NCBI GenBank assembly: GCA_900545305.1
Contig: UQYD01000010.1
Location: forward strand, 1-50,813
Direction of reading: 5' to 3'
DNA from: an uncultured Eubacterium sp.
Lineage (GTDB): Bacteria; Bacillota; Clostridia; Lachnospirales; CAG-274
Length of the DNA stretch: 50,813 nucleotides
The translations under genes were made by a program, and so were the position numbers. Positions within the stretch are counted from its first letter, which is position 1; each line of letters begins with the position of its first letter. This document shows, one piece after another, positions 25,436 to 35,500 of this stretch. The notes below the pieces were generated by a model that saw nothing but the letters and a program-made list of their open reading frames with translations, was not told the DNA's origin and did no database searches.

Positions 25436-26389
25436 TTATCTCCTCCCGTAATCGTGCTTTGGGTCTTTGATGTTAGTCTTACCTATTATATATATAGGTC
25501 TGTTTTTGACTTCCATATACATTTTGCCAATGTATTCACCCAAAATACCACAGCACAATATTATAAATCCACAGAGGAAAAGCATTATTGCCAAAAGTGA
25601 GGCATAGCCTGGAACACTTTTGCCTGAAATTAAAGTCTTTACAACAACGCCTATGAAATAAATAAATGAACAAGTTGATACTACTGAACCAACAAGTGTT
25701 GCTATTTTCAAAGGTGCTGTAGAAAAGGCTGTTATGCCATTTATTGCATACTTAAATAATGACCAAAAGCTCCACTTTGTTTCGCCGGCAGCTCTTTCCA
25801 CATCGTAGAACGAAATCCACTTTGTGTCAAAACCAACCCAGCTAAATATACCTTTGCTAAATCTTTGAACTTCGCTCATAGCAAGTACAGCATTTATCAT
25901 ATTTCTGCTCATCATTCTAAAGTCACCTGCACCGTCAGGCATATCAACTTCAGAAATTTTGTTTATAAGCTTGTAGAACTTTCTTGTAAACCAAGTTCTA
26001 AGAGGTGGGTCACCGTCACGAGATGCTCTGTTGGTGGCACAGCAGTCATAGCCCTCCTCCATTGCTTCAAGCATTTTAGGAATAAGTGCCGGTGGATGCT
26101 GTAAATCTGCATCAAGCAAAACAGCGTAATCCCCACTTGAATTTTTAAGACCTGCGTACATAGCAGATTCCTTACCAAAATTTCTTGAAAAAGATATATA
26201 TTTAACTCTATCATCTTTTTCGGCAAGGGATTTCATAATATCCAGAGTGTTATCCTTACTTCCGTCATTTATGAATATAAAACCAAAATCGTAACCCTCT
26301 ATGCTATCAACTACTTTTACTGCTTCATCATAAAACATTTGTAAAACAGCAGACTCATTGTAGCAAGGAACTATTAATTCTACTTTCAT
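25436..26389 (-). CDS. Undecaprenyl-phosphate sugar synthase, GT2 (CsbB/GtrB-like)
   Basis: A 317-residue family 2 glycosyltransferase. The GT-A domain (about 1-225) has VELIVPCYNES, FINDGSKDNT, FGKESAMYAGL and the metal-binding VLLDADLQHPP. Two C-terminal helices (about 230-255 and 262-290) anchor it. Such enzymes charge undecaprenyl phosphate with a sugar at the inner face. I start it at 26389, behind AAAGGAG; the in-frame extension upstream lacks a site. Gene order with GtrA and YfhO is that of a complete wall-polymer glycosylation set. Confidence 0.92.
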   Translation of the reverse strand: MKVELIVPCYNESAVLQMFYDEAVKVVDSIEGYDFGFIFINDGSKDNTLDIMKSLAEKDDRVKYISFSRNFGKESAMYAGLKNSSGDYAVLLDADLQHPPALIPKMLEAMEEGYDCCATNRASRDGDPPLRTWFTRKFYKLINKISEVDMPDGAGDFRMMSRNMINAVLAMSEVQRFSKGIFSWVGFDTKWISFYDVERAAGETKWSFWSLFKYAINGITAFSTAPLKIATLVGSVVSTCSFIYFIGVVVKTLISGKSVPGYASLLAIMLFLCGFIILCCGILGEYIGKMYMEVKNRPIYIIGKTNIKDPKHDYGRR

Positions 26390-26669
26390 AATAAGCTCCT
26401 TTCTTTTGTACAAAATACTTGTCTATAATAGACCAAATCCATTTTATTTTACTCCATAAATGAATTTATATCAACTGTTTTTTGTTGTTTTCAATAAAAT
26501 TACATTTTAATTTTATATATAAACTTTTAATCATTATAGTGCAATATTCCTTTTGTCCAAAAAAACATAACATTAACAGCACTTTTGTGCTGGCATACAT
26601 AAAAATATATATGTTTTCCATAATTTTTTTAAGAAATAGATTGTAAAACTGTAAATTTTTTTAATTTTC

Positions 26670-26705
26670 AACTAATCGTAATATAAATCTATTGCTAGAT
26701 TAGTT
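26670..26705. promoter_or_regulatory. Inverted repeat overlapping the GH105 promoter, candidate operator
   Basis: AACTAATC (26670-26677) and GATTAGTT (26698-26705) form perfect 8-bp arms separated by 20 bases. The right arm covers the spacer just after the -35 box, a position suited to repressor binding. The regulator is unknown. Confidence 0.4.
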
Positions 26706-26720
26706 AAAATGTGGTATTAT
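26692..26720 (+). promoter_or_regulatory. Sigma-A promoter of the GH105 gene
   Basis: TTGCTA (26692-26697) and TATTAT (26715-26720) are 17 bases apart. Confidence 0.65.
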
Positions 26721-26754
26721 GTAGTTGTATAATATTAAGGAGGTAAGAAACCTA

Positions 26755-27912
26755 ATGAACATTTTAGATAAGTACATTGACCAGTTATTGGAAAAAAGTA
26801 CACCACAGGCACCTATTTGGAATATTGAAAAAATAAAGAGCGGTAAGCCATCTACTTGGAACTATATTGACGGCTGTATGATTAAGGCAATTCTTGACCT
26901 TTATGCTATTAAGGGCGACAAGAAATTCCTTGAATTCGCAGATAGTTTTATTGACTACTTCGTTCAGGAAGATGGTTCAATTCATTCATATGACCCTCTT
27001 GAATACAATATTGATAACGTAAATGCTGGTAAGACACTTTTCGAACTTTACAAACTCACAGGTAAAGAAAAGTATCGTAAGGCTATTGAAACTATTTATT
27101 CTCAGGTTAAATTCCAGCCTAGAACTAAGGAAGGTAACTTCTGGCATAAACTTATCTACCCATATCAGGTTTGGCTTGACGGTCTTTACATGGGTCAGCC
27201 ATTCTATGTTCAGTATGAAGCTGAATTTAATAACTGTGAAAACATTATGGACAGTTTCAACCAGTTTATGAATGTTTATGAAATTATGAGAGACCCTAAG
27301 ACAGGTCTTTACTACCATGGTTATGATTCTACAAAGCAGATTTTCTGGGCTGATAAGGAAACAGGTCTTTCTAAGAACTTCTGGATTAGAGCTTTAGGTT
27401 GGTACTCAATGGCTCTTATTGATACTGTTGCAGTTATGCCTGACCAGTTCCAGGAACAGAAGGACAAGCTTTGCTCAATCTACAAGGAATTAATTGACTC
27501 TATGCTTAAGTTCCAGGACCCAAGTGGTATGTGGTATCAGGTAGTAGACCAGGGTGGTAAGGAAGGTAACTACCTTGAAACAAGTGGTAGTGCTATCTTT
27601 GCATACTCTATTATGAAGAGTGTAAGAATGGGTATCCTTGATAAGTCTTACTTCAAGCACGGCTTAAAGGCATTTAACGGTACTTGTGACAAGTATCTTT
27701 CAGAAAAGGACGGCGAACTCCAGCTTGATGGTATCTGTCTTGTTTCTGGTCTTGGACCTTATGACAACAAACGTCGTGACGGTACATTCGAATACTATAT
27801 GAGTGAACCAATCGTTTCTAACGATGCAAAGGGTGTTGCTCCTCTTGTTCTTGCTTACATAGAAACTCTTTACTACTTAAAGAATTCAGAACACTATACT
27901 GAAACTAAGTAA
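26755..27912 (+). CDS. GH105 unsaturated glucuronyl/galacturonyl hydrolase (YteR-like)
   Basis: A 385-residue intracellular (no signal peptide) alpha/alpha-barrel enzyme that removes the unsaturated uronic acid left by pectin or rhamnogalacturonan lyases. Family marks are YNIDNVNAGKTLFELY (D87), WHKLIYPYQVWLDGLYMGQPF with the general acid D142, FWIRALGWYSMALID and NYLETSGSAIFAYSI. The start at 26755 follows AAGGAGG. An ABC exporter-type gene follows after three bases. No pectin lyase or sugar importer is nearby, so the substrate source is unclear. Confidence 0.92.
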   Translation: MNILDKYIDQLLEKSTPQAPIWNIEKIKSGKPSTWNYIDGCMIKAILDLYAIKGDKKFLEFADSFIDYFVQEDGSIHSYDPLEYNIDNVNAGKTLFELYKLTGKEKYRKAIETIYSQVKFQPRTKEGNFWHKLIYPYQVWLDGLYMGQPFYVQYEAEFNNCENIMDSFNQFMNVYEIMRDPKTGLYYHGYDSTKQIFWADKETGLSKNFWIRALGWYSMALIDTVAVMPDQFQEQKDKLCSIYKELIDSMLKFQDPSGMWYQVVDQGGKEGNYLETSGSAIFAYSIMKSVRMGILDKSYFKHGLKAFNGTCDKYLSEKDGELQLDGICLVSGLGPYDNKRRDGTFEYYMSEPIVSNDAKGVAPLVLAYIETLYYLKNSEHYTETK

Positions 27913-27915
27913 TAT

Positions 27916-29613
27916 ATGAGATTAAAGAACTCAAAAAATGCCCTACTTTGGATTTTTAAGTATTCTAAGTCCAATCTTCCTTGGGTTGTTCTTTTATCTG
28001 TTATTACTGGTATAATTTCTTTTGGCTATATATATCTGGCACTTGTTTCTAAACGAGTGCTGGATATAGCAACCAAAGATGTTGACGGCTCTTTATTGCT
28101 TTCTATTTTAGAAATTGCTGGAATAATTATTTTACAATGTGTCCTCAACATAATATATGCAAATATATTTATCAGAGCCGACGGTAGAATGGATGTTAGA
28201 ATTAAGCAAGGTTTATTTTCAAAATTACTGGGTAAGAAATGGCAGAATTTGAATGAATATCATTCAGGAGAAATCATAAACCGATTTACTTCTGATGTCG
28301 ATACAGTTATTGACGGTATTCTCAATATTCTGCCTACTTCTATTTCATTGCTTACTCGTTTAATAGCCGGACTTTGGGTGCTGTTTGCCATTGATTGGCG
28401 ATTTACTATTGCTGTAATGGCTCTTGGTGTTGTTATATTTATTGCAGGAAAGATATATAGCAAGCATTTTAAGTATCTTCATAAGGAACTTCAGTCTGCC
28501 CATGGTGTTGTACGTTCTTTTATACAGGAATGTTTTGAAAACATTATGGTAATTAAGTCCTTTGCAAATGACGATATAGTAAAAGATAGGCTTTTATTTA
28601 AACAAAAAAATATGCTTAAACTTATGTATAAAAAACAGTCCATAAGTAATGTGGCAAATACCGGCGTATATATGTTGTTTACCGGTAGTTACTACATAGC
28701 TTTAATATGGGGTGCTTTAAATATAAGTATGGGTATGATTACATTTGGTACTTTAACAGCCTTTTTGCAAATTTTAGACCAAATAAAAGGACCAATGGCA
28801 AACATCAGTGGTCTGATACCTAAATTTTACTCTATGACTGCATCTGCTGAAAGACTTATGGAACTTGAAAATCTTCCTGACGAAAAGGAATTAAATCAGC
28901 TTGAAAACGTTTCTTCTATTTATGAATCTATGAAGAATATTAATATAGAAAATATTTCTTTTTCATATAAAAATGATTTAGTGCTTTCAAATGCCAGTGC
29001 TAAAATAGAAAAAGGTGAGTTGGTTGCTATTGCCGGTCCTTCCGGTATAGGTAAATCAACATTGATGAAACTTTTTCTTGGACTTATTGAGCCAAAAAGT
29101 GGTTCTATATTTTTCGAAACCGACTCTGGTAAAATTGATATAACAAGTGGCACAAGAAGAATGTTTTCATATGTTCCTCAAGGTAATTTTATATTATCAG
29201 GTACTATAAAAGAAAACATTTCCTTTGCTTCACCAAATGCAACAGATGAACAAATCGAAAATGCAGCAAAAAATGCCGTTATACTGGATTTTATAAATTC
29301 TTTACCGGATAAAATGGAAACCATTGTAGGCGAAAGGGGATTAGGTTTAAGTGAAGGACAGATTCAGAGAGTGGCTGTGGCAAGAGCTTTATTAAGTGAT
29401 GCCCCTATTCTTCTCCTTGATGAAGCAACATCTGCCCTTGATGAACACACAGAAAAGACGTTAATCGAAAACATTAAATTATTGCATAATAAAACTTGTA
29501 TTTTTATATCCCACAAACCTTCTACAATAAGTATGTGCGACAGAATAATAAGTTTTGATAACAAAAAACTTATTCCTACTACATATGAAGAAATTGCAAG
29601 GTCTTGGAATTGA
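27916..29613 (+). CDS. ABC transporter, fused permease and ATPase
   Basis: A 565-residue half-transporter of the type IV (exporter) fold. Six transmembrane helices occupy about residues 15-300 and the ATPase about 335-560. The ATPase has Walker A GPSGIGKST (around 374), the Q-loop YVPQG, the signature LSEGQIQ (LSGGQ with E for G), Walker B ILLLDEATSALD and the switch histidine in ISHKPS. It probably acts as a homodimer. Its start is three bases after GH105 with no strong ribosome site, so it relies on coupling. The substrate cannot be inferred; co-transcription with a uronic-acid hydrolase is unusual for this fold. Confidence 0.9.
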   Translation: MRLKNSKNALLWIFKYSKSNLPWVVLLSVITGIISFGYIYLALVSKRVLDIATKDVDGSLLLSILEIAGIIILQCVLNIIYANIFIRADGRMDVRIKQGLFSKLLGKKWQNLNEYHSGEIINRFTSDVDTVIDGILNILPTSISLLTRLIAGLWVLFAIDWRFTIAVMALGVVIFIAGKIYSKHFKYLHKELQSAHGVVRSFIQECFENIMVIKSFANDDIVKDRLLFKQKNMLKLMYKKQSISNVANTGVYMLFTGSYYIALIWGALNISMGMITFGTLTAFLQILDQIKGPMANISGLIPKFYSMTASAERLMELENLPDEKELNQLENVSSIYESMKNINIENISFSYKNDLVLSNASAKIEKGELVAIAGPSGIGKSTLMKLFLGLIEPKSGSIFFETDSGKIDITSGTRRMFSYVPQGNFILSGTIKENISFASPNATDEQIENAAKNAVILDFINSLPDKMETIVGERGLGLSEGQIQRVAVARALLSDAPILLLDEATSALDEHTEKTLIENIKLLHNKTCIFISHKPSTISMCDRIISFDNKKLIPTTYEEIARSWN

Positions 29614-29658
29614 TTAAGTTATATTTATGTAATTTTTTGCAAAAAAGAATTAAGTTTA

Positions 29659-29687
29659 TTGACTTTATATTTCAAAAGTGCTACAAT
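29659..29687 (+). promoter_or_regulatory. Sigma-A promoter of the aldolase gene
   Basis: TTGACT (29659-29664) and TACAAT (29682-29687) are 17 bases apart, giving a leader of about 45 bases. Confidence 0.75.
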
Positions 29688-29737
29688 TTACCTAAGCATG
29701 AAAAAGTGCGACAAATAATGAAAGGTGGATATATCTA

Positions 29738-30700
29738 ATGAACGATGTATTAAAGAAATTAAGTGCAATTGGTATTGTACCTGTTGTTGTAATCAACGAT
29801 GCTGACAAGGCAGTACCTTTAGCTAAGGCTTTAGTTGAAGGTGGTATTCCATGTGCTGAAGTAACATTCAGAACTGCTGCTGCTGAAGAAGCTATCAAGA
29901 GAATGGCTGAAGAAGTACCTGAATTAATCGTAGGTGCTGGTACAGTATTAACTAAGGAACAGGCTGACAAGGCAGTTGCTGCTGGTTCTAAGTTCCTCGT
30001 ATCTCCTGGTTTAGACCCTGAACTTATTGCTTACTGTCAGGAAAAGAACTACCCACCATTTACTCCTGGTACAACTAACCCTTCTGACCTTAACCATGCT
30101 GTTAAGCTTGGTCTTGAAGTAGTTAAGTTCTTCCCTGCTGAAGCTGCTGGTGGTCTTAAGATGATTAAGTCTATGGCTGCTGCTTTCACTAACCTTAAGT
30201 TCATGCCTACTGGTGGTATCAATGCTGGTAACGTAAACAGCTACTTATCATTCAACAAAATCATCTGCTGTGGTGGTAGCTGGATGGTTCCTGGTAAGTT
30301 AATTGACGAAGGCAAGTTCGATGAAATCGTTGCTCTTTGTAAGGAAGCTGTTGCTACTATGCTTGGTCTTGAAGTTCTTCACGTTGGTATCAACACAGAA
30401 GATGACAAGGCTGCTATGGGTGTAGCTAACAAGTTCAACCAGTTATTCAACTTCCCTATCGACGAACACAACTCTGCTGTATTCGCTTCTAAGGGTATCG
30501 AAGTTAGAAAGCAGATGTTCAAGGGTAAGAACGGTCATATCGCTATTGCTACTAACTATATAGATAGAGCTATTCGTTACATTGAAGCTATGGGTGGCGA
30601 ATTCGATATGGATAGTGCATCTGTTAAGGATGGCAAGATTACTTCTATCTACCTTAAGGAAGAAATTGGCGGTTTCGCTATTCACCTTGTTCAGAAGTAA
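29738..30700 (+). CDS. eda: KDPG/KHG aldolase fused to a VOC-like domain
   Basis: A 320-residue, two-domain protein. Residues 1 to about 210 are a class I KDPG/4-hydroxy-2-oxoglutarate aldolase with E41 (AEVTFRT), GAGTVL, SPGLDPE, the Schiff-base lysine K130 (VVKFFPAEAAGG) and PTGGI. Residues from about 213 to the end (LEVLHVGINTEDD, GHIAIATNYIDRAIRYIEAM, GGFAIHLVQK) look like one vicinal-oxygen-chelate module. Standard Eda ends near residue 210. Codon use is strongly biased to GGT, AAG and GAA, suggesting high expression. No kinase or dehydratase partner is in the window. The single-gene unit has its own promoter and terminator. Confidence 0.9.
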   Translation: MNDVLKKLSAIGIVPVVVINDADKAVPLAKALVEGGIPCAEVTFRTAAAEEAIKRMAEEVPELIVGAGTVLTKEQADKAVAAGSKFLVSPGLDPELIAYCQEKNYPPFTPGTTNPSDLNHAVKLGLEVVKFFPAEAAGGLKMIKSMAAAFTNLKFMPTGGINAGNVNSYLSFNKIICCGGSWMVPGKLIDEGKFDEIVALCKEAVATMLGLEVLHVGINTEDDKAAMGVANKFNQLFNFPIDEHNSAVFASKGIEVRKQMFKGKNGHIAIATNYIDRAIRYIEAMGGEFDMDSASVKDGKITSIYLKEEIGGFAIHLVQK

Positions 30701-30719
30701 TATACATAACAATTCATTT

Positions 30720-30746
30720 GGTGGACAGTTTCTGTCCACCTTTTTT
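30720..30746 (+). terminator. Terminator of the aldolase gene
   Basis: GGTGGACAG pairs with CTGTCCACC around a three-base loop and is followed by six Ts. Confidence 0.9.
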
Positions 30747-30800
30747 ATTTGCCTTGTCTATCCAAGCCATCGGATTAATCTTTCAGCTCATTATAAGAAC

Positions 30801-30831
30801 AAAAAAGACATCTCAATTTCTAAGATGCCTT
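30801..30831 (-). terminator. Terminator of the WYL regulator gene
   Basis: On the minus strand AAGGCATCT pairs with AGATGTCTT (one G-U pair) around a nine-base loop and is followed by TTTTTTG. Confidence 0.75.
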
Positions 30832-30839
30832 TTCAATCC

Positions 30840-31823
30840 CTATTGTTCTAATATTTCTTTTGCCATATCTTTATATTGCTGTACTACTTCTGCCGGTTCA
30901 ACTATTTTAACCCCTGAACCCAATCCAAATAGCCAGCCAAAAAATTGTTTACTTACAGCTACCATAATATGTACTACAAAATGGTCATCGTCTAATCTTC
31001 GCATAGACACGTCAGTACCAAATCTATCTATAATAACATTTGCCATATTGTTATCACAGCAAAGTGTTACCTTTTTCATTTCTCCATTAAACATAGAAAA
31101 ATGCTTTTCACTAAATTCCAAAGAATTAAAATCCCTAAACCTTTCAACACCTTCAGGAGTTCTGTCTTTATTTGTAACAGATACTTTGTCCATTTTATCA
31201 ACCCTAAAAATTCTGGCCTCTGTTGGATTTTCCGGTGTAGATGTCATACAATAGTAAGCAGTGTTATCCCAACACAAATCCCAAGGGTTTACTACCCTTT
31301 GCTTGCCCTCATTTGAATACTTTTTCTCTTTATCAGGTGTCCAGCTATAGTATCTAAATGAAATTTGTTTATTATTCTCTATTGCCTCCATAATTTTATC
31401 AATGGCAATAAGAACCATTTCATTATCACTTTTTATTTTCTCTGTAAGTGCCTTGTTCACTCTCATAGACTTAGCTTCATATTCACTTACAAGACCCTTT
31501 AATTTTTCTATTAATTCTCTTGTTTTCTTTCTACTTATAAACCTAGAATACTGTACTGCATCAATAAGAGCCTTAACTTCAGCAGTCTCAAAATCTCTGC
31601 CTAAAATTCTATATCCACTGCGTCTTGAAGAATCTACATCTGTGCCATATTTTCTAAGCATTTCCATATCATTGTAAATACTTTTTCTCTCTGCTGCAAT
31701 ATCCTTTTCTGCTAAAAGATTAATTATTTCTTCCATTTTTAAATAATGTTCTTCATCAGTTTTTTCCAAAAGAATATCTTTAAGATAAAGCAGTTTCAGC
31801 TTTTGTTTTTCAGATTTTGCCAC
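30840..31823 (-). CDS. WYL domain transcriptional regulator
   Basis: A 327-residue regulator. An N-terminal helix-turn-helix (about 1-65; QKLKLLYLKDILLEKTDEEH, then ERKSIYNDMEMLRKYG) is followed by a WYL domain in the middle (RYYSWTPDKEKKY, RVVNPWDLCWDNTAYYCMTS) and a WCX-type C-terminal extension (SMRRLDDDHFVVHIMV). I start it at GTG 31823, giving MAKSEKQKLK, the usual opening of this family, behind GGGGTG; an ATG seven codons earlier lacks a site. WYL proteins sense nucleic acids or nucleotides. Its targets are unknown. Confidence 0.88.
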   Translation of the reverse strand: MAKSEKQKLKLLYLKDILLEKTDEEHYLKMEEIINLLAEKDIAAERKSIYNDMEMLRKYGTDVDSSRRSGYRILGRDFETAEVKALIDAVQYSRFISRKKTRELIEKLKGLVSEYEAKSMRVNKALTEKIKSDNEMVLIAIDKIMEAIENNKQISFRYYSWTPDKEKKYSNEGKQRVVNPWDLCWDNTAYYCMTSTPENPTEARIFRVDKMDKVSVTNKDRTPEGVERFRDFNSLEFSEKHFSMFNGEMKKVTLCCDNNMANVIIDRFGTDVSMRRLDDDHFVVHIMVAVSKQFFGWLFGLGSGVKIVEPAEVVQQYKDMAKEILEQ

Positions 31824-31852
31824 TCTAACACCCCACTTACACATATACTTTA

Positions 31853-31881
31853 ATTATAGTTTACATATAATTATATTTCAA
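31853..31881 (-). promoter_or_regulatory. Sigma-A promoter of the WYL regulator
   Basis: On the minus strand TTGAAA (31876-31881) and TATAAT (31853-31858) are 17 bases apart. Confidence 0.7.
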
Positions 31882-31962
31882 CACGACTTAAATACATTTT
31901 AAAGCCGAATAAAGACAAATAAGTGACAAAAAACCTCTAAAAAACAATTTTTATTATTCTAT

Positions 31963-32364
31963 TTACTTCTTTGCCTGAGCCAAAGCTTTATCAACAGCCT
32001 GCAATATTATATCCTCAGAAACTGGGTAAGCACTGCTTCTTGGAAAATCTGTAGACTGATTTGCTACAACTTCCTTTGATACTTCTGCAATACAAGAACT
32101 AAAAGATGGATAAAACACCTCTTGACTTTGATTTAAGTTGCTTAAAGCCACATTTTCTATTTGATTTTTACTTACAGTTACTTCCACATTTATAGGATTT
32201 CCCTGTAAAATTATTTCTGCCGTATATGTACCTGGAGCATATGTAGCCTTTGACTCCCCTCCAAATAAATTAATAACTGCAAATATAATACCTGCCCCAA
32301 CTATTACTCCAATTAACACTTTAATAATTTTACCCAAACTAACTACCATAAATTTTGGTTGCAT
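31963..32364 (-). CDS. Membrane-anchored FMN-binding-domain-like protein
   Basis: A 133-residue protein with one N-terminal transmembrane helix (about 11-33, IIKVLIGVIVGAGIIFAVI) and a small extracellular domain resembling FMN_bind: YAPGTYTAEIILQGNPINVE, VTVSKNQIENV and a C-terminal helix ILQAVDKALAQAKK. In flavinylated members the segment before that helix reads S-G-A-T-x-T-S; here it is SSAYPVS, lacking the acceptor threonine, so covalent flavin is doubtful. A GGGAGG site precedes the ATG. It is divergent from addB and has no redox partner nearby. Confidence 0.65.
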   Translation of the reverse strand: MQPKFMVVSLGKIIKVLIGVIVGAGIIFAVINLFGGESKATYAPGTYTAEIILQGNPINVEVTVSKNQIENVALSNLNQSQEVFYPSFSSCIAEVSKEVVANQSTDFPRSSAYPVSEDIILQAVDKALAQAKK

Positions 32365-32433
32365 AAATTATCCTCCCTAAATTTCTAATGGTATATAATA
32401 TTCTTACAATTTTTTAATTATGTATAAATTCAG

Positions 32434-32463
32434 TTAGTAAATATCCCAACAATATGCTATAAT
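32434..32463 (+). promoter_or_regulatory. Extended -10 promoter of addB
   Basis: TATAAT (32458-32463) is preceded by TGC, making an extended -10. A weak -35, TTAGTA (32434-32439), lies 18 bases upstream. Confidence 0.55.
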
Positions 32464-32509
32464 CTATTTATACTAAAATTTTAAACACAATTAGATTGAG
32501 GTGACTTCA

Positions 32510-35500
32510 TTGGCATTACGATATATATTAGGTGGAATAAATAGTGGTAAAACATTTACTTGTGTAAATGAAATAATACAATCTGCTGAAAATAAAGATA
32601 AAACTATTCTCTATATAGTACCTGAACAATTTTCAATGCAATCTCAGAAAAATATATTGTCTAAAATGAAAAACTGTGTATCTATGAATATTCGTGTATT
32701 CGGTTTTAAACATTTTGCCTACTACTTACTCTCAAAATGTGGCTCAATGAATAAAGTAGTTTTAGATAACATAGATAAAGCCATTCTGTTAAAGAAAGCT
32801 GCTTATAGCCTAAAAAGAAATGGCAAAGAAAAGTTGTACTACAATAAAGTTATGGAAAATCAAGGCTTTCTTGATAAGCTTGGTACTTTAATAACTGAAT
32901 TTTCACAGTATCAAATATCATCTGATGACCTGTCAGATTTTGCCCTTTCTATTGAAAACGAAAAAGGTGAAATTAGTGGTCTTAATGACGATTTTGTTGG
33001 AAAAATAAAATCTATTTCTGCTTTATACAATGAATATTCAAACCTATTGGAAGGCTTTGTTTCTGCTGACGGTATTTTAGATATACTATACGAAATACTT
33101 TCCTCTGATGAACTACGCCCAAAAGCCTTAGACAACGCCTATGTCTGGATAGATGCTTTTAATGGCTTTACTCCTCAGGAATATAAAATTATTGAAGCAT
33201 TATATAAATACACTAATGACGTCAATATAGCTTTCACAGTTGATACTCCTAAGACATATTACGAAAAAATTGACTTATTAGAACCATATTATGAAATAAA
33301 AAAATGTATCAATAGGCTTACTGAAATGGCTGGTACAAAAAATGTTAAAATGTCAGTAGTTAGTCAGGACGAAAATACTAAAACTCCTGAATTAGAATAT
33401 TTGGGCAAAAATTTCCTTAACCATTTTCCAGAGCCTTATAGAGATAACGTAAACAATATTGAAATTGTAGAAGCTAACAATAAATACGATGAAATAGAAA
33501 ATTTATGCTACTCTATCAGAGAAATGGTTATGAACAAAGGCTATAAATATGGTGAAATAGGTATTATAACCTGTGACGACAGCTATAACATTCCTCTTTG
33601 TTATGGTTTAAAGAAATATGATATACCTAACTTCCTCGACAGTAGAATAAATATTACTAATCATATTTTACCTGTATTTATACTTTCTGCTATTGAAATT
33701 ATAAATACTAACTGGTCACCAAAGGCTGTATTTGACTATTTAAAAACAGGTCTTGTAACATTCATTACCCATGATAGTACAGCTACATTGGAAAATTATG
33801 TATTAGAACATGGTATTACCTATTCTTGGGAAAAGCCTTGGGAATATGGCTTCAAAAACAAAAGTGATGAATTTAAAAAACTTATAAATACTCACAGAGA
33901 GAATGTATATAATTCTCTAAAGGTTTTATTAGATATAAAACCTAGCAAAAAATATTCCATCAAAGAAATAAGTGTAAAGATTTTTGAATTTTTAGAGTCT
34001 TCAAACATACAAAACAAGCTAAATACAGCTACCAGAAATAAGACTATAGAACAGCAGGAATTAAATCATCAGGTCTGGAACACTGTAACAAACGTTTTTG
34101 AAAAAATGGTGGATAACTTAGGTGACGAAGAAGTAAATTTAAAAGAATTTTATGCACTTTTGACAGCAGGTCTTTCCACAGCCACAGCCGGTATGGTTCC
34201 TCCTACTCAGGATAGCCTTGTAATTGGTGATATGGTGCGAACTCGTTTACCAAAAATAAGCGCATTATTTATTTTAGGTGCAAACGAAGGATTTTTACCA
34301 AAAACAAATAGTGATACTGCCCTTATAACCGATAAAGAACGTGCAAAAATCGCAGAAGTGTCTGCCTATAAAATAGTAACTGCACCAAATATAATAAGTA
34401 AAATAAATCAAGAGCTTTTAAACATTTATTTTGCAATTACAAAACCTGATGACTACTTATATATTAGCTATAGTTTAAATGCTTTACCATCTAAAGGAGA
34501 TTTACTTCCATCAGATATAGTGCTAAAAATAAAAAATATTTTCCCTGAAATTAAAACAACTAAAGCCTTGGAAAATATTAAATTTGTAAATTACTTAAAT
34601 GCAAAAAGACCAGCATTTGAATATTTGATTGATACAATTTCCGGTAATGGCGAATTAAATGACAATGAAAAAAATCTTTATAAATATTTTGCTTTAAATA
34701 ACCAGCCTTACTCAGAGGAAATAAAAACACTTCTTAGTACTGTATCTGCTACTGATACTAACTACCTTTCTGAGGAATCTATGGACAAACTTCTTAGAGG
34801 AGATGTAGACGTAGTTAAAAAGTTAAATTTAAGTGTTTCAAAATTGGAAACCTATTCTAGTTGTCCTTTTAAGTATTTCTTGAAACATTTACTGGATTTG
34901 AAAGAAAGAGCTGTTTACTCCTTAGATAGTATGGATTACGGTAATATTTATCATTCTGTTACTGAAAAAGTATTGAGAAATAACTACAAAGAACTTTCTG
35001 AAAATTTACCTGCAATATTAAAGGATTATTCAGAGGTTACAGATTACGAAAATTACACAAAAGACTATAAAAACACTTATACACAATACAAAAACTTTGT
35101 TTCAAAATTTGTTGAAAAGTACACTGATGAATATACAAAACAGGAACTTGACAAAGACAACTTTACAACAAGTTTTACAGCTTTAGAATCATTAAACAGA
35201 GTTAAAAAAATTGCAACTGACTATATAGTTGCAACAACTACACAAATAGAAACAAGTCTGTTTAAGCCTTTTGATTTTGAAGTTAAGTTTGGTAAAGACG
35301 GTACTTTTCCACCTATTGAAATACCTATAAAAGATAACATAAGTATTAATTTTACTGGTCAGATAGACAGAGTTGATATATATGACGATGATGATACTGC
35401 ATATGTAAAAATTGTTGATTATAAAAGTAAAGACAGAGAAAAAATAGAACCTACTGATAGTCATAAACTTACAACAGACAAAATAGATAATATGCTTTTA

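Larger units (their letters stand above)
26390..26754. other. Intergenic region between the glycosyltransferase and GH105 genes
   Basis: This 365-base, very A/T-rich divergent region holds the GH105 promoter and an overlapping inverted repeat. It also holds a 13-base palindrome GTCTATAATAGAC (26421-26433) upstream of the glycosyltransferase, and a hairpin CAGCAC-TTTT-GTGCTG (26577-26592) with no adjoining T run. I find no protein gene in it. Confidence 0.6.

Noticed and set aside
26577..26592. CAGCAC-TTTT-GTGCTG hairpin as a terminator.
   Set aside because: No T run follows on either strand at the right distance, and both flanking genes read away from it.
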